A stretch of 40,526 nucleotides of DNA from Caulobacteraceae bacterium (GTDB lineage Bacteria; Pseudomonadota; Alphaproteobacteria; Caulobacterales; Caulobacteraceae): assembly GCA_027452265.1 (NCBI GenBank), contig DAIDGR010000018.1, forward strand, positions 1-40,526, given 5' to 3'. Under the pieces are notes generated by a model. It ran no database searches. It saw only the letters and a program-made list of their open reading frames with translations, and was not told the origin of the DNA. Made by a program: the position numbers and the translations under genes. Below, piece after piece: positions 22,310 through 32,307 of the stretch (positions are counted from its first letter, which is position 1; each line of letters starts with the position of its first letter).

Positions 22310-22993
22310 TCAGGGGCGGCGTTCGAACTCCAGGAAGATCGGTGCGCAGTCGCCCAGGCGCTTTTGCTCATATCGGGTTGTCAGATGATCGGCCGGCGGC
22401 AGGCGCCAGTCGTCCGCCTGCTCCGCGGTCCAGGCAAAGTCAGGCGCCGCGGCGAAGACGGCCAGGGTGTGATCGGCATAGTCCGCCCAGTCCGTCGCAA
22501 AACGCAGGCGGGCGCCGGGCGCCATCACCCGGGCGAGTTCGCGAACCAGATCTGGCTGAATCAGGCGGCGCTTGTGATGCCTCGCCTTGGGCCAGGGGTC
22601 GGGAAAGAGGATGAAGACCCGCGTCAGGCTGGCGTCCGGCAGGGCGGCCAACACGTCCCGCGCATCGCCGGCGTGAAGGCGGACCGTCCCGATCCCGACG
22701 GCGGCGATCTTGCCCAGGGCCTGGCCCACGCCATTGAGGAAGGGCTCGGCCCCGAGAATCAGCACGTCGGGATGCGCAAGAGCCTGACCCACCATGTGCT
22801 CGCCGCCGCCAAAGCCGATCTCAAGCCAGACCTCGCGCGCGTCCGGCGCCAGATCGCGCGGATTGAACGGCTGCGCAGGCAGGGCCAAGCGCGGCAGAAG
22901 GGTGGAGATCAGGTCCGCCTGGCGCGGCTTGAGGGGGCGCCCCCGCACCCGGCCAAAGGTGCGCATCGGCGGCATGGGATCACCGGGGGTCAC
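22310..22993 (-). CDS. trmB: tRNA (guanine-N7-)-methyltransferase
   Basis: Methylates guanine 46 in the variable loop of tRNA using SAM. The 227-residue product shows the SAM site [24 protein letters not shown] and the signature [17 protein letters not shown], with the C-terminal [12 protein letters not shown] 22993 overlaps the lnt stop by four bases (GTGA). An ATG six codons later could also serve. In many Alphaproteobacteria metK and a small HTH gene lie between lnt and trmB; neither is here. Confidence 0.95.
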   Translation of the reverse strand: MTPGDPMPPMRTFGRVRGRPLKPRQADLISTLLPRLALPAQPFNPRDLAPDAREVWLEIGFGGGEHMVGQALAHPDVLILGAEPFLNGVGQALGKIAAVGIGTVRLHAGDARDVLAALPDASLTRVFILFPDPWPKARHHKRRLIQPDLVRELARVMAPGARLRFATDWADYADHTLAVFAAAPDFAWTAEQADDWRLPPADHLTTRYEQKRLGDCAPIFLEFERRP

Positions 22994-24591
22994 GAGGGGC
23001 TCCGCGAAGACCGGGGCCGGCGGACGCCCAGAAGCGAGAGGAGGAGGAAAAGCGCCAGGCCGCCATCGCCGATCTGGTCATACAGGGTGGGCGGCAGGGC
23101 GGCGGGGAGGCGGCCCTCGACAACGCCATAGCCGCCAAGACCGAGGCTTTCACCAGGCGCCACCCGACCCAGGGCGTCGATGATCGCCGAGACCCCCGTC
23201 GGCGTCGCGCGCACCACCGGCAGGCCCTCCTCAATGGCGCGGTAACGGGCCATGTTGAAATGCTGGCGGGGTCCGCTGCCGTCGCCAAACCAGGCGTCAT
23301 TGGAGATGTTGACGATCCAGTCCGGACGCCACCCGACGCGACGGGCTCCGGCGCGGGTAAATCCAGGATAGAGCGCCTCGTAGCAGATCAGGGGCTGAAC
23401 CGGCGGCAGTCCCTCAAGGCGGCGGGGTGTCGGCGGCGGCCCAGGCGCAAAGCCATCGCCCACATGGACAAATTGCTTGATGCCCAGACGTTGGGCGAGG
23501 CTGTCGAGGGGCATGAACTCGCCAAACGGCACCAGGCGGTACTTGTCATAGGTCGCCTCGAGATCAAGGCCATCGGGCGTGCGGCGCAGGGCCTCCAGGC
23601 TGTTATAGGCCAGGGTCTGACCCTTTGGCCCGGGGGCGAAGCGATACCCCCCCACGATCAAGGTCTGGCGCGGCAGGAGGGCATTGGCCACAGCCGCCTG
23701 CGTCCACGTCCCCGGGACGAGATATTCGCCCAAGGCGGCGGGGACCGCGCCTTCGGGCCAGACCACCACGTCGGGCGGTGGGCCTGCCTCGGACCTCGCC
23801 GTAAGGGCGACATAGCGCCCGAGGATCTGGTCGAACATGGCCGGGTCGTACTTGCTGGCCTGGGGGATGTCGGCCTGAACGATGCGCACGCGGGGGGCGT
23901 GCAGCGGGATGGCTGGCGCCTTGGCGATCCGCGCGGCGCCGATTCCCCACAGACCGGCGAAGACCGCCACGGCCGCCAAGGCCAGCCGGCGCCCCGGCCG
24001 ACCCTGTCCCTCCAGGCTGAGCGCGGCCGCGGCGGCCAGGGTCAGCCAGGTCAGGCCATACGCGCCGACAAGGGCCGCACTCTGGGACAGGGCGGACCCC
24101 GCGGGCCAGGTCTCACCCGGAAGGTCCCAGGGAAAGCCGGTGAGGAGATGCCCCCTCGCCCATTCGGCCGCCGCGAGCGCCGCGGCAAACCAGAGCGCGC
24201 GCAGCACCCCGGCCCCGGCGAAGCGTCGATACAGAGCTCCCGCCGCCGCCCAGAAGAGGGCCATGAGCGCGGCCATGAGAGGAACGGCGAGGGGCCCCAT
24301 CCACCCCTGATCCGCCGCGTCCACCTGGAACGGCTCGTAGATCCAGATCAGGGAGACCATGAAATAGCCAAGTCCACCCAGCCCCGCGCGCAAAGCCGCG
24401 GAGCGCAAGGCCCGGGGACCGCGCGCGCCATCCACCACGCGGAACAGCACGCCATAGCCGATCACGCCGGGCAGGAGGCCAAACGGCGGCTGGGCCAGGG
24501 CCGCCCCCGCCCCGCTGAGGACGGCAAGGACAAGGGGCGCGGCGCGGCGGAGAAGGCTCGCGGCCGGGCGCGCTTGGGGACTGGAGATCAT
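22990..24591 (-). CDS. lnt: Apolipoprotein N-acyltransferase
   Basis: An inner-membrane enzyme that adds the third acyl chain to the N terminus of lipoproteins. It has 533 residues, with a membrane part of about seven segments in residues 15-215 followed by a periplasmic nitrilase-like domain. The catalytic triad is E280 ([10 protein letters not shown]), K350 ([15 protein letters not shown]) and C403 ([11 protein letters not shown]). A final hydrophobic segment (about 505-522) returns the chain to the membrane. ATG 24591 lies 47 bases after corC, the usual partner in this cluster. Essential in most Gram-negatives. Confidence 0.96.
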   Translation of the reverse strand: MISSPQARPAASLLRRAAPLVLAVLSGAGAALAQPPFGLLPGVIGYGVLFRVVDGARGPRALRSAALRAGLGGLGYFMVSLIWIYEPFQVDAADQGWMGPLAVPLMAALMALFWAAAGALYRRFAGAGVLRALWFAAALAAAEWARGHLLTGFPWDLPGETWPAGSALSQSAALVGAYGLTWLTLAAAAALSLEGQGRPGRRLALAAVAVFAGLWGIGAARIAKAPAIPLHAPRVRIVQADIPQASKYDPAMFDQILGRYVALTARSEAGPPPDVVVWPEGAVPAALGEYLVPGTWTQAAVANALLPRQTLIVGGYRFAPGPKGQTLAYNSLEALRRTPDGLDLEATYDKYRLVPFGEFMPLDSLAQRLGIKQFVHVGDGFAPGPPPTPRRLEGLPPVQPLICYEALYPGFTRAGARRVGWRPDWIVNISNDAWFGDGSGPRQHFNMARYRAIEEGLPVVRATPTGVSAIIDALGRVAPGESLGLGGYGVVEGRLPAALPPTLYDQIGDGGLALFLLLSLLGVRRPRSSRSPS

Positions 24592-24638
24592 GGCGGGTCT
24601 TTAGCCCTTCGGCGCGCGAGACTTAAGGCGCGATGTGC

Positions 24639-25505
24639 CTATGGCGCGGAGGGCCGCACGCGCAGACGTTTGATGCGACGCGGGTCGGCGTCGATCACCT
24701 CGAACTCGAACCCTCCGGGCAGGACCACCACTTCCCCGCGCTCGGGCAGGCGGCCGAGCCGCGTCATGATCAGCCCCCCCGCCGTGTCCGGCGGATCTTC
24801 CTCATCCGGCATGGCGAACGAGACCCCGAGGGCCTCCTCGAGCGCCGCCAGTTCAAGGCGGGCATCGATCTCGAGGACACCGCCCGGCCGGCCGACGATC
24901 TGTCCCGGTTCGGCCTCGTCGTGTTCGTCATCGATCTCGCCGACCAGCGCTTCGAGAATATCCTCCAGCGTGACCAGGCCATCGAGCCCGCCGAACTCGT
25001 CGATCACCATGGCCATGTGGATGCGTCCTGCCTGCATCCGCACCAGAAGGTCGGCGGCCCGCATGGAGGGCGGCACGAAGAGGGTCTGGCGCTTCAGACG
25101 GGACAGCATGCCATCCGTGGGGGGGTCGGACGGAGCCGCCTTGGCCAGGATCCGGAACACATCCTTGAGGTGAACCAGGCCCACCGGGTCGTCGAGGGTG
25201 CGGCGATAGACCGGAAGGCGGGAATGCTCGCTGTCGGCGAAGGCGGAGACGACCTCGGCGAAAGAGGCGTCAAGCTCCAGAGCGCGGATATCGGCGCGGG
25301 GGATCATCACGTCCGCGACGGTGATCGTCTGGAACGCCTCGACCTGACGGCGCAGATCGGCGCTCGCCGCATCCTGCGGAGTCTCCGGCGAAGCCGCCTC
25401 GGCCTTTCGCTCGCGGCCCTTGAACCACACGGCAAGGTTCAGGCCCCCACGGCGGCGAGAGGGATCAGAGGGGATCGAGGTTTCGGTCTTGCCAGGCGTC
25501 GCCAT
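24639..25505 (-). CDS. corC: CorC/HlyC-type protein with CBS pair
   Basis: A 288-residue cytoplasmic protein with two CBS domains (about 64-125 and 140-195; [66 protein letters not shown]) and a C-terminal CorC_HlyC domain (210-285). It is annotated as a magnesium/cobalt efflux or haemolysin-like protein, and its true role, probably linked to membrane transport, is not settled. ATG 25505 lies inside ybeY (41-base overlap) and gives a plausible start [10 protein letters not shown]. The frame is open further upstream but there shadows ybeY. No other usable start occurs before codon 26, so this start is moderately certain. Confidence 0.9.
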   Translation of the reverse strand: MATPGKTETSIPSDPSRRRGGLNLAVWFKGRERKAEAASPETPQDAASADLRRQVEAFQTITVADVMIPRADIRALELDASFAEVVSAFADSEHSRLPVYRRTLDDPVGLVHLKDVFRILAKAAPSDPPTDGMLSRLKRQTLFVPPSMRAADLLVRMQAGRIHMAMVIDEFGGLDGLVTLEDILEALVGEIDDEHDEAEPGQIVGRPGGVLEIDARLELAALEEALGVSFAMPDEEDPPDTAGGLIMTRLGRLPERGEVVVLPGGFEFEVIDADPRRIKRLRVRPSAP

Positions 25506-25950
25506 AGGGATCGGGCACGTCCATGCGACGGAGGATGTCACGCTCGAGGCCTTCCATCGCCTCGGCCTCGGCGTTGTCCACGTGATCATAGCCCAACAGG
25601 TGCAGCAGGCCATGGATAACGAGATGCCGAACATGATCGGCGAGAGGCTTTCCCTGAGCCTGGGCCTCGGCCTCGCACACCCCTAGGGCGAGCGCGATAT
25701 CGCCAAGATGCACGGCCTCTGGAGGGACCGCAACCGCTGGGGCCTCAGCGGGAAAGGACAGGACATTGGTCGCGCTGTCCCGCCCCCTGAAGCGCGCATT
25801 CAAGGCGCGCACGGCGAGGTCATCGGTGAGGAGGATGGCGGCCTCGCCCTCCCCTGGTGTGGCCCGCGCCGCCTGATCCACCAGGGCCGCGATCTCCGGA
25901 AGGGCCTGCTCCCAGGCCGGGTCTGCGATCAGGATGTCGGCAAGGATCAC
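25465..25950 (-). CDS. ybeY: Endoribonuclease YbeY
   Basis: A metal-dependent RNase involved in 16S rRNA 3' maturation and ribosome quality control. The 161-residue product has the zinc motif HGLLHLLGYDH with H113, H117 and H123, and SATNVLSFP upstream. GTG 25950 overlaps the phoH stop as GTGA and has GAGG about 9 bases before it. Its neighbours phoH and corC are its standard partners across bacteria. Confidence 0.96.
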   Translation of the reverse strand: MILADILIADPAWEQALPEIAALVDQAARATPGEGEAAILLTDDLAVRALNARFRGRDSATNVLSFPAEAPAVAVPPEAVHLGDIALALGVCEAEAQAQGKPLADHVRHLVIHGLLHLLGYDHVDNAEAEAMEGLERDILRRMDVPDPYGDAWQDRNLDPL

Positions 25951-26891
25951 CCGCGCGACCTCGCCGCCGCATCAGCGTCATAGGCCCGTACGATCCGGCT
26001 CACGAGCGGGTGGCGGATGACGTCGTCAGATGAAAAGCGCGTGACAGCGACCCCCTCCACACCCTCGAGGATGGAGACGGCGTGAGCGAGCCCCGACTCC
26101 GCCGCGTTCACCAGGTCGACCTGACTTGGGTCCCCGGTGACGGCCATGCGAGAGCCTTCGCCCAGCCGGGTCAGGACCATCTTCATCTGCAGCCGGGTGG
26201 TGTTCTGGGCTTCGTCAACAATCACGAAGGCGTGGGAGAGGGTGCGGCCACGCATGAAGGCGATGGGCGCCACTTCGATCTCGCCCCGGTCCCGACGGCG
26301 GCGCAGGGCCTCGGCCCCCAGGATTGCGGTCAGGGCCTCCCACACCGGGGCCATGTACGGATCCACCTTGTCCGTCAGATCGCCGGGCAGGAATCCCAGC
26401 TTCTCCCCGGCCTCGACGGCGGGCCGGGTCACGACAAGGCGCTCGACCTGGCCTGACCTCAGGAGGCCCGCGCCGTGGGCGACCGCGAGGAAGGTCTTGC
26501 CCGTGCCCGCGGGTCCGAGACCGAAGACCAGGTCATGCGCCTCCAGGACCTCCAGATAGCGAGCCTGAGCGGCTGTTTTGGCGGCCACGCCCCCGCGTCG
26601 GACACCGTGGTGAGAGCCCACCACGCCGCTGCGAGCTTCGTCGATGGCCAGGCGGACATCGGTAAGGCCGACCTCCAGGCCCCGGGCGCGCCGCGCCGCC
26701 AGCGCCTCCACGGCGCGCTTGGCCTGACGCCGGGACTCCGCCTCCCCGCTCAGGGCGACACCCCCGCCGGGGGTCTCCAGGAGCACCTTGAAGGCCTCCT
26801 CGATCAAGGCGGCGTGGCGCGCTCCCGGTCCCGAGACCGCCCGGACGGCCTCCTCGGAGAGCGATACGAACTCCACGGTCGGGCGTCTCAA
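25947..26891 (-). CDS. phoH: PhoH-family ATPase
   Basis: A 314-residue PhoH-like protein: an N-terminal KH-like region (about 1-100) followed by a P-loop ATPase/helicase domain. Walker A is GPAGTGKT (126-133) and Walker B is [20 protein letters not shown] forms motif III. It is linked genetically to YbeY and rRNA or mRNA metabolism rather than to phosphate in most bacteria. TTG 26891 overlaps the miaB stop as TTGA. The next ATG is well inside the conserved region, so TTG is accepted. Confidence 0.95.
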   Translation of the reverse strand: MRRPTVEFVSLSEEAVRAVSGPGARHAALIEEAFKVLLETPGGGVALSGEAESRRQAKRAVEALAARRARGLEVGLTDVRLAIDEARSGVVGSHHGVRRGGVAAKTAAQARYLEVLEAHDLVFGLGPAGTGKTFLAVAHGAGLLRSGQVERLVVTRPAVEAGEKLGFLPGDLTDKVDPYMAPVWEALTAILGAEALRRRRDRGEIEVAPIAFMRGRTLSHAFVIVDEAQNTTRLQMKMVLTRLGEGSRMAVTGDPSQVDLVNAAESGLAHAVSILEGVEGVAVTRFSSDDVIRHPLVSRIVRAYDADAAARSRG

Positions 26892-28228
26892 GCGGGCGGC
26901 GCCCGCCGGCCCGCCAGGCTGTTGGCGTGGGCCTCGAGAATCTCCACGGCAAGGATCTGACCGGCTTGGTCGGGCTCGGCCTGAAAATGCACCGCCTGCA
27001 GATACGGGCTGCGGCCGATCATCTGGCCGCCCCGTCGCCCGACCTTCTCCACCAGGACAGGAAGGACGCGTCCGACCTGGGCCAGGTTGAAGGCGTTCTG
27101 CTGCGCCGACAGCAAGGCCTGCAAGCGCTGGAGGCGTTCGCTCTTAACCTCCTCGGGAACCTGGCGCGGGAGGGCGGCGGCCGGCGTGCCCGGGCGGCGG
27201 GAATATTTGAACGAGTAGGCGCTGGCGTAGCCGACCTCGCGCACGAGGCTGAGCGTGGCCTCGAAATCGGCCTCGGTCTCTCCTGGGAACCCGACGATGA
27301 AGTCGCCCGAGAGGGCGATGTCGGGTCTGACGGCGCGCAACCGCTCCAGAGTCGCCAGATAGGTCTCCGCAGTATGGGCCCGGTTCATCGCCCGGAGGAT
27401 GGCGTTGGACCCCGCCTGCACCGGCAGATGCAGATAGGGCATGAGCGCCTCGACCTCGCCATGGGCGGCGATCAGGTCATCGGTCATATCGGCCGGATGA
27501 CTGGTGGTGTAGCGAATCCGCGCCAGGCCTGGAATTCGCGCCAGCCGCCGGATCAGTCCGGCCAGCCCTTCCTCGCCCGCCCCGCTCCAGGCGTTGACGT
27601 TCTGTCCGAGCAGGGTGATCTCGCGCACGCCCTGGTCCACCAGGCCGCGCACTTCGGTCTCGATCAGATCGGCCGGACGCGAGAACTCCGCCCCTCGCGT
27701 ATAGGGCACGACGCAGAAGGTGCAGAACCGGTCGCAGCCCTCCTGGACGGTGACAAAGGCCGTAACGCCGCTGACGCCCCGCGCGCGGGGCAGGGCGTCG
27801 AACTTGGCCTCGGCCTCAAACGCCGCGGAGACGATACGGCCGCCGGCGCGATGGGCCCGTGCGATCAGCTCGGGCAGCCGGTGATAGGCCTGGGGTCCGA
27901 GCACCAGATCGACGGCCGACTGGCGACGCTGGATCTCCTCGCCCTCCGCCTGGGCGACGCATCCCGCGACGGCGATCAGCATCCGGCCGCCTGCGGCCGC
28001 CCGGTCCTCTTTCAGCCGGCGAAGGCGACCCAGTTCTGAATAGACCTTCTCGGCCGCCTTTTCGCGGATGTGACAGGTGTTGAGGACGGCGAGATCCGCC
28101 TCGGCGGCGTCCTCGGTGAGGCAATAGCCCAGGGGAGCCAGCAGATCGGCCATGCGCTCACTGTCATGGACGTTCATCTGGCAGCCGTAGGTCTTGATGA
28201 ACAGGCGCTGCGGCGCGGGCTCAGTCAT
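26888..28228 (-). CDS. miaB: tRNA-2-methylthio-N6-isopentenyladenosine synthase
   Basis: A radical-SAM methylthiotransferase that adds a methylthio group to i6A37 in tRNA. The 446 residues begin [19 protein letters not shown]. The N-terminal MTTase cluster uses C16, C52 and C90. The radical-SAM cluster uses C165, C169 and C172 ([10 protein letters not shown]). A C-terminal TRAM domain ends the protein (about 370-435). ATG 28228 overlaps the last 8 bases of fur, so the two are coupled; a longer frame start at 28243 lies deeper in fur. The two 4Fe-4S clusters tie it to iron supply, matching its place after fur. Confidence 0.97.
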   Translation of the reverse strand: MTEPAPQRLFIKTYGCQMNVHDSERMADLLAPLGYCLTEDAAEADLAVLNTCHIREKAAEKVYSELGRLRRLKEDRAAAGGRMLIAVAGCVAQAEGEEIQRRQSAVDLVLGPQAYHRLPELIARAHRAGGRIVSAAFEAEAKFDALPRARGVSGVTAFVTVQEGCDRFCTFCVVPYTRGAEFSRPADLIETEVRGLVDQGVREITLLGQNVNAWSGAGEEGLAGLIRRLARIPGLARIRYTTSHPADMTDDLIAAHGEVEALMPYLHLPVQAGSNAILRAMNRAHTAETYLATLERLRAVRPDIALSGDFIVGFPGETEADFEATLSLVREVGYASAYSFKYSRRPGTPAAALPRQVPEEVKSERLQRLQALLSAQQNAFNLAQVGRVLPVLVEKVGRRGGQMIGRSPYLQAVHFQAEPDQAGQILAVEILEAHANSLAGRRAPPA

Positions 28229-28628
28229 CCGTCGGCACGCCATAAAGCTCCAGGCGGTGGTCCACGAGGCGGTAGCCCAGCCGCTCGGCCACGGCCCGCT
28301 GCAGCGCCTCGATCTCCTGGTCCACGAACTCGATCACCTTGCCGGTCTTCATATCGATGAGGTGGTCGTGGTGCGTCTCACCCGCCTCCTCATAGCGCGA
28401 GCGGCCATCGCGGAACTCGTGCCGGGTCAGCACACCCAGATCTTCGAACAGGCGCACCGTCCGGTAGACCGTGGCGATGGAGATGTGCGGATCGACCGCG
28501 ACGCAGCGCCGATGCAGCTCCTCAACGTCTGGGTGGTCGGACGCCTGGGACAGCACGCGCGCCACCACGCGCCGCTGCTCGGTCATCCGCATGCCCTTTT
28601 CGAGGCAAAGCTTTTCCAGACGGTCCAA
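28221..28628 (-). CDS. fur: Ferric uptake regulator Fur
   Basis: A metal-responsive repressor. It is 135 residues, with an N-terminal winged helix (recognition helix around [13 protein letters not shown]) and a dimerisation domain. Likely metal ligands are H32, E80, H87, H89 (HHDHL) and H124. The CxxC structural zinc motifs of E. coli Fur are absent, as in many alphaproteobacterial Fur/Mur proteins, so iron or manganese sensing cannot be decided. Proposed start TTG 28628 ([12 protein letters not shown]); ATG codons at residues 13 and 15 would cut into the first helix. A good promoter match (TTAACA-N17-TATTCT) lies 39 bases upstream. It heads the miaB-phoH-ybeY-corC-lnt-trmB run. Confidence 0.93.
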   Translation of the reverse strand: MDRLEKLCLEKGMRMTEQRRVVARVLSQASDHPDVEELHRRCVAVDPHISIATVYRTVRLFEDLGVLTRHEFRDGRSRYEEAGETHHDHLIDMKTGKVIEFVDQEIEALQRAVAERLGYRLVDHRLELYGVPTDD

Positions 28629-28666
28629 TCGGGCCCCGCGACCATTCAGGGGAAGGAAAGGCCGTT

Positions 28667-28695
28667 AGAATAGGGCCTCGGCCGCGCCATGTTAA
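28667..28695 (-). promoter_or_regulatory. Candidate promoter for fur and downstream genes
   Basis: On the minus strand TTAACA (28695-28690) and TATTCT (28672-28667) are separated by exactly 17 bp, matching the general sigma-70 pattern at 5/6 and 4/6 positions. It overlaps the last codons of the tsaB-rimI gene. The predicted leader is about 30 bases. Confidence 0.45.
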
Positions 28696-29849
28696 GTCGT
28701 GGGCGTCTCGCGCGAGAGGACGAGGGCGTCGACCGCGCCCGCCGGGCGCGAATAATAGCCCCGGCGACGGCCCGTGGGCGCGAAACCCGCCGCACGATAT
28801 AGGGTCAGGGCGGCGACATTGTCCTCGGCGACCTCAAGCCAAATGCGCGCGGCGCCTCTCGCCCGGGCTTCGAAAAGCGCGGCCTCAATCAGGCTCCGGC
28901 CAATCCCGCGCCGGCGTCGGTCCGGGCTCACCGCCAGGGTGAGGATCTCCGCCTCATCGGCCACCGCCCGGGCCAGAACGAACCCCAGGGGCGCCTCACC
29001 CGCGAGGCTAAGCCAGCCGAACACACCCGGACTGGCGAGAAGCTCGGCAAAATCCGCGCGCGACCAGGGCCGGTCGAAGGCCTCGGCATGGATCGCGGCC
29101 AGAAGCTCGGCCTGGCTTGGGTCGAGCGGCGCATGGCGCCGGATCGAGGCCTTGGGCGTGGCGTCCGGCGCCCGCAGATAGAGCGGCGCCGCAGGCGCGT
29201 GGGGCGCGCGCAGGGCGATCTTGGCGATGGCCCCGGGGTCGGGCGCCGGAATCGGGTTGACGCGGGCGCCGGCCAGACCCTCGACAAGCCGCGCCGCCCC
29301 GGGGCCCGTCACGCTGACCTCGCCCCTCGCCAGACACGCGGCAAGCACCTCTCGCGCCGCGTCGAGGGAAAGTCTGCCAGGCGCCCCGTCCAGCCCCGCC
29401 GCCCCTCGCACCTGCAGATAGAGTCCGCCTCGTCCGGCGTCGATCGCGGCGACCTTGATGGGCCCCCCCGGATCGGCGGAATCGCTCTCGATCAGCGCGG
29501 CGAGGGCGCCGACCCCGATGCAGCGGCGCTCAAGAGCGAAGGCGAGACCCTTGGCGAAGGCCAACCCCACGCGAAGGCCGGTAAAGGAGCCAGGGCCGAC
29601 CGTGACCGCGATGGCGTCCAGCGCCGTGAGCGGGACTCCCCCTTCTTCGGTCAGGGCGCGCACGAGCGGCCCGATCCGCTCCTGGTGGCCGCGGCTCATC
29701 GCCTCGCTCGCCAGAGCCAGGACGTCATCCCCCCGGACGAGCGCCGCCTGACAAGCGGCCAGGCACGTATCGAGCGCCAGGACGAGCGGGGGCTGTCCGC
29801 CGGCGCCGACGAGGAGGCCTTCGAAGGGCAGGGTCAGAGGATCTGGCAC
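28692..29849 (-). CDS. tsaB: TsaB-RimI fusion protein
   Basis: A single 385-codon frame encodes two usually separate proteins. Residues 22-230 are TsaB, the inactive partner of TsaD in N6-threonylcarbamoyladenosine (t6A) synthesis for tRNA position 37; markers are LVLALDTCLAACQAAL and VGPGSFTGLRVGLAFAKGLA. Residues 241-380 are a GNAT domain of the RimI type (ribosomal protein S18 N-acetyltransferase). It has the CoA loop RRRRGIGRSL (311-320) and the WLEVAEDNVAALTLYRAAGF motif with its catalytic-type Glu and Tyr. No stop or start codon with ribosome site separates the halves. GTG 29849 overlaps the nitroreductase gene by 16 bases and adds about 20 residues before the usual TsaB start. Confidence 0.92.
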   Translation of the reverse strand: MPDPLTLPFEGLLVGAGGQPPLVLALDTCLAACQAALVRGDDVLALASEAMSRGHQERIGPLVRALTEEGGVPLTALDAIAVTVGPGSFTGLRVGLAFAKGLAFALERRCIGVGALAALIESDSADPGGPIKVAAIDAGRGGLYLQVRGAAGLDGAPGRLSLDAAREVLAACLARGEVSVTGPGAARLVEGLAGARVNPIPAPDPGAIAKIALRAPHAPAAPLYLRAPDATPKASIRRHAPLDPSQAELLAAIHAEAFDRPWSRADFAELLASPGVFGWLSLAGEAPLGFVLARAVADEAEILTLAVSPDRRRRGIGRSLIEAALFEARARGAARIWLEVAEDNVAALTLYRAAGFAPTGRRRGYYSRPAGAVDALVLSRETPTT

Positions 29850-30430
29850 ACGTCGTCGAATTCGTGGCGCGGCAGGCGCTCAAACAGGCCCTCCTCCCCG
29901 CCATAACCGATGGAGCAGATGAAGTTCGACTTCACCTTGGTCCCGGCGAAGAACAGCTCATCCACCTTCGCATTGTCGAAGCCCGACATGGGCCCGCAGT
30001 CGAATCCCAGGGCCCGGGCCGCCATGATCAGATAGGCGCCCTGAAGGGAGCTGTTGCGGAAGGCGGTCCACTCGGTCGCCACCGGGTCGGTGAACAGGTC
30101 CTTGAAGCCCGGCGCATGCGGAAACAGCTTGGGCAGCGTCTCGGGAAAATCGAGGTCGTAGCCAATGATCGCCGTCGCCGGGGCGCTACGAATCTTGGCC
30201 TGGTTGCTCGCCGAAGCGACAGAAGCGAGTTTTTCCTTGGCCTCCGCGCTGGTGACGAAAACGAACCGCGCCGGACCTGAATTGGCCGCCGTCGGCCCCC
30301 ACTTGGCGAGCGCGTATATCTGCTGCAGCGCGCCCTCGGGCAGCGGAACGGGCTTCCAGGAATTGCGGGTCCGGGCGGTCCGGAACAGGCGGTCGAGAGA
30401 GGCCCCGTCCAGGGCGCCGGCGGACGTCAT
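29834..30430 (-). CDS. Nitroreductase-family protein, RutE-like
   Basis: A 198-residue FMN-dependent oxidoreductase. The N-terminal FMN motif RTARTRNSW and WGPTAANSGPARFVFV, followed by AYLIMAARALGFDCGPMSGFD, match the malonic semialdehyde reductase RutE / HadB-like subgroup, which in pyrimidine degradation reduces malonic semialdehyde to 3-hydroxypropionate. Other rut genes are not nearby, so a general NAD(P)H-dependent reductase role is equally likely. ATG 30430 follows the nifU-like gene by 45 bases, and the stop lies inside tsaB-rimI, so cotranscription is likely. Confidence 0.85.
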   Translation of the reverse strand: MTSAGALDGASLDRLFRTARTRNSWKPVPLPEGALQQIYALAKWGPTAANSGPARFVFVTSAEAKEKLASVASASNQAKIRSAPATAIIGYDLDFPETLPKLFPHAPGFKDLFTDPVATEWTAFRNSSLQGAYLIMAARALGFDCGPMSGFDNAKVDELFFAGTKVKSNFICSIGYGGEEGLFERLPRHEFDDVCQIL

Positions 30431-30475
30431 GGGTCAGTCAATCCTTGTCGCGAGAGGGCGGGCGAGGGCGAGCGA

Positions 30476-31060
30476 TCAGAGCGCCTGCTCGACCGCTGTG
30501 ACCTCGGGGATGTAGTGGCGAATGAGGTTCTCGACACCGGCCTTGAGGGTCGCCGCCGACGACGGACAGCCGGCGCAGGCGCCGCGCATGTGCAGCCAGA
30601 CCACGCCGGTATCGGGCTCGAAGTGGGAAAACAGGATGTCGCCGCCGTCCTCGGCCACGGCGGGGCGGACCCGCGTGTCGAGCAGATCTTTGATTTCCTG
30701 CACGATCTCCGCCGCCTCGGCGGAATAGACGCGGTCATCCGCGGGGTCGGCCGCGGTCCCGGCCTCGAACGGGGCCTCATCCGCATCGCCGGTCGTATAG
30801 TGATCCATGATCGCCGCCAGAATCGGCGCCTTGAGATAGCTCCAGTCCTGGGCCTCGTCCTTGGTCACGGTGAGGAAATCACGGGCAAAAAAGACCCGCT
30901 TGACCCCTTCCACGGTAAAGATCGCCCGCGCCAGACCCGAGGCCTGGGCTTCCTGAGGATTGTGGAACTCGCGGACCCGGCCGGCGTCGCCGATCACCGT
31001 CCGACCCGGGATGAATTTCAGGACTTCGGGATTGGGTGTGGTGTCGGTCTGGATGAACAT
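30476..31060 (-). CDS. NifU-family Fe-S cluster scaffold (NFU1 type)
   Basis: A 194-residue protein with an N-terminal Nfu domain (MFIQTDTTPNPEVLKFIPG, residues 1-90) and a C-terminal NifU domain with C162-x-x-C165 in GACAGCPSS, which binds a bridging 4Fe-4S cluster in a dimer. The layout is that of alphaproteobacterial NfuA and mitochondrial NFU1, which deliver clusters to enzymes such as lipoate synthase and radical-SAM proteins. Its own cluster includes fur and miaB, both iron-linked. ATG 31060 has GGAGGCGAC directly before it. A six-bp hairpin sits in the 66-bp gap to trpS. Confidence 0.93.
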   Translation of the reverse strand: MFIQTDTTPNPEVLKFIPGRTVIGDAGRVREFHNPQEAQASGLARAIFTVEGVKRVFFARDFLTVTKDEAQDWSYLKAPILAAIMDHYTTGDADEAPFEAGTAADPADDRVYSAEAAEIVQEIKDLLDTRVRPAVAEDGGDILFSHFEPDTGVVWLHMRGACAGCPSSAATLKAGVENLIRHYIPEVTAVEQAL

Positions 31061-31094
31061 GTCGCCTCCGTGACGGGCCCTAGATGGCGCCGCA

Positions 31095-31110
31095 CTTGCG
31101 GGGTCGCAAG
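31095..31110. other. Hairpin in the trpS-nifU gap
   Basis: CTTGCG-GGGT-CGCAAG is a perfect six-base stem with a four-base loop. It lies between the trpS stop and the nifU-like start codon. No T-tract follows on either strand, so it is not a standard terminator. It might stabilise or separate mRNA segments. Confidence 0.3.
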
Positions 31111-31126
31111 GCGTGGCGGCGCGGCG

Positions 31127-32149
31127 TCAAGTTTGAAGATAGCCGACCCGGCGCTTGGTTTCGGCCAGAATGGGTGCGGCCAGGGCGCGCGCGCGCTCCG
31201 CGCCCCGCGCCAAGGCGCGGTCGATCTCAGCAGGATCGGCCATCAGCCTGCGCATACGGTCCGACACAGGCGCCAGCCGCTCGACCATGAGATCGGCAAG
31301 CTCCGGCTTGAACACGGCGAACCCCTTGCCCGCGAAGCGCTGCAGAACCTGGGCGGGCGTCTCGCCGGACAGCGCCGCATATAGCCCAACCAGATTGTCC
31401 GCCTCCGGTCGGTCCTTCAGCCCCTCGGGCGACTCCGGCAGGGGTTCGGCGTCCGTGCGGGCGCGGCGCACCTTGGCGGCGATGGTCTCCGCGTCGTCGA
31501 GCAGATTGATGCGCGACTGATCGGATGGATCCGACTTGGACATCTTCGTACGGCCGTCGCGCAACGACATGACCCGGGCGCCTGGTCCTTCGATCAGAGC
31601 CTCTGGGAGCGGGAAAAAATCCGGGGCGGCGAAATCGTTGTTGAACTTGGCCGCGATATCCCGGGTCAGCTCGAGATGCTGCTTCTGGTCCTCTCCGACG
31701 GGCACATGGGTCGCCCTGTAGAGCAGGATGTCCGCCGCCTGCAGCACCGGATAGGTGTACAGCCCAACGCTCGCGCGTTCCTTGTTCTTGCCCGTCTTCT
31801 CCTTGAACTGGGTCATGCGGTCGAGCCATCCCAGGCGCGCCACGCAGTTGAAGATCCAGGCGAGCTCGGCGTGCTCAGGCACGGCCGACTGGGCGAAGAC
31901 GATGGCCTTTTCCGGATCCACGCCGGCGGCGAAATAGGCGGCGGCGATCTCCCGCGTCTGGGCCGCAAGAAGCCTGGGGTCCTGGGGTTGGGTGATCGCA
32001 TGCATGTCGACCACGCAATAGAGGCACTCCATTCGGTTCTGTAAGGCGACGAATTTCACCAGGGCGCCGAGATAGTTCCCCAGGTGCAGGGCGCCGGAGG
32101 GCTGGACGCCGGAAAAGACGCGCGGCGTGTGCACGGCGGGTTCACTCAT
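31127..32149 (-). CDS. trpS: Tryptophanyl-tRNA synthetase
   Basis: Charges tRNA-Trp. It is a 340-residue class I enzyme with the HIGH motif as HLGN (22-25, in [13 protein letters not shown]) and KMSKS at 202-206. The dimer and Trp-binding regions ([33 protein letters not shown]) are intact. ATG 32149 is the start. In Rhizobiales and related groups murJ lies between glnD and trpS; here a 158-bp space separates the two and I see no gene in it. Confidence 0.97.
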   Translation of the reverse strand: MSEPAVHTPRVFSGVQPSGALHLGNYLGALVKFVALQNRMECLYCVVDMHAITQPQDPRLLAAQTREIAAAYFAAGVDPEKAIVFAQSAVPEHAELAWIFNCVARLGWLDRMTQFKEKTGKNKERASVGLYTYPVLQAADILLYRATHVPVGEDQKQHLELTRDIAAKFNNDFAAPDFFPLPEALIEGPGARVMSLRDGRTKMSKSDPSDQSRINLLDDAETIAAKVRRARTDAEPLPESPEGLKDRPEADNLVGLYAALSGETPAQVLQRFAGKGFAVFKPELADLMVERLAPVSDRMRRLMADPAEIDRALARGAERARALAAPILAETKRRVGYLQT

Positions 32150-32307
32150 GAGCTCAATCTTTGATCTGAGGGTTCTGGGGCCGGCATAATGGCGTGACCG
32201 GCGGGACGAAGCGTGGCGACGTCAGTCGCGCCATCGCCTGCGATCTGCGGCCTCGAAGCTCATCGGCTGGCTTTATCGCTCCTGGCGCGCCGGGACAAGC
32301 CGAGCGG

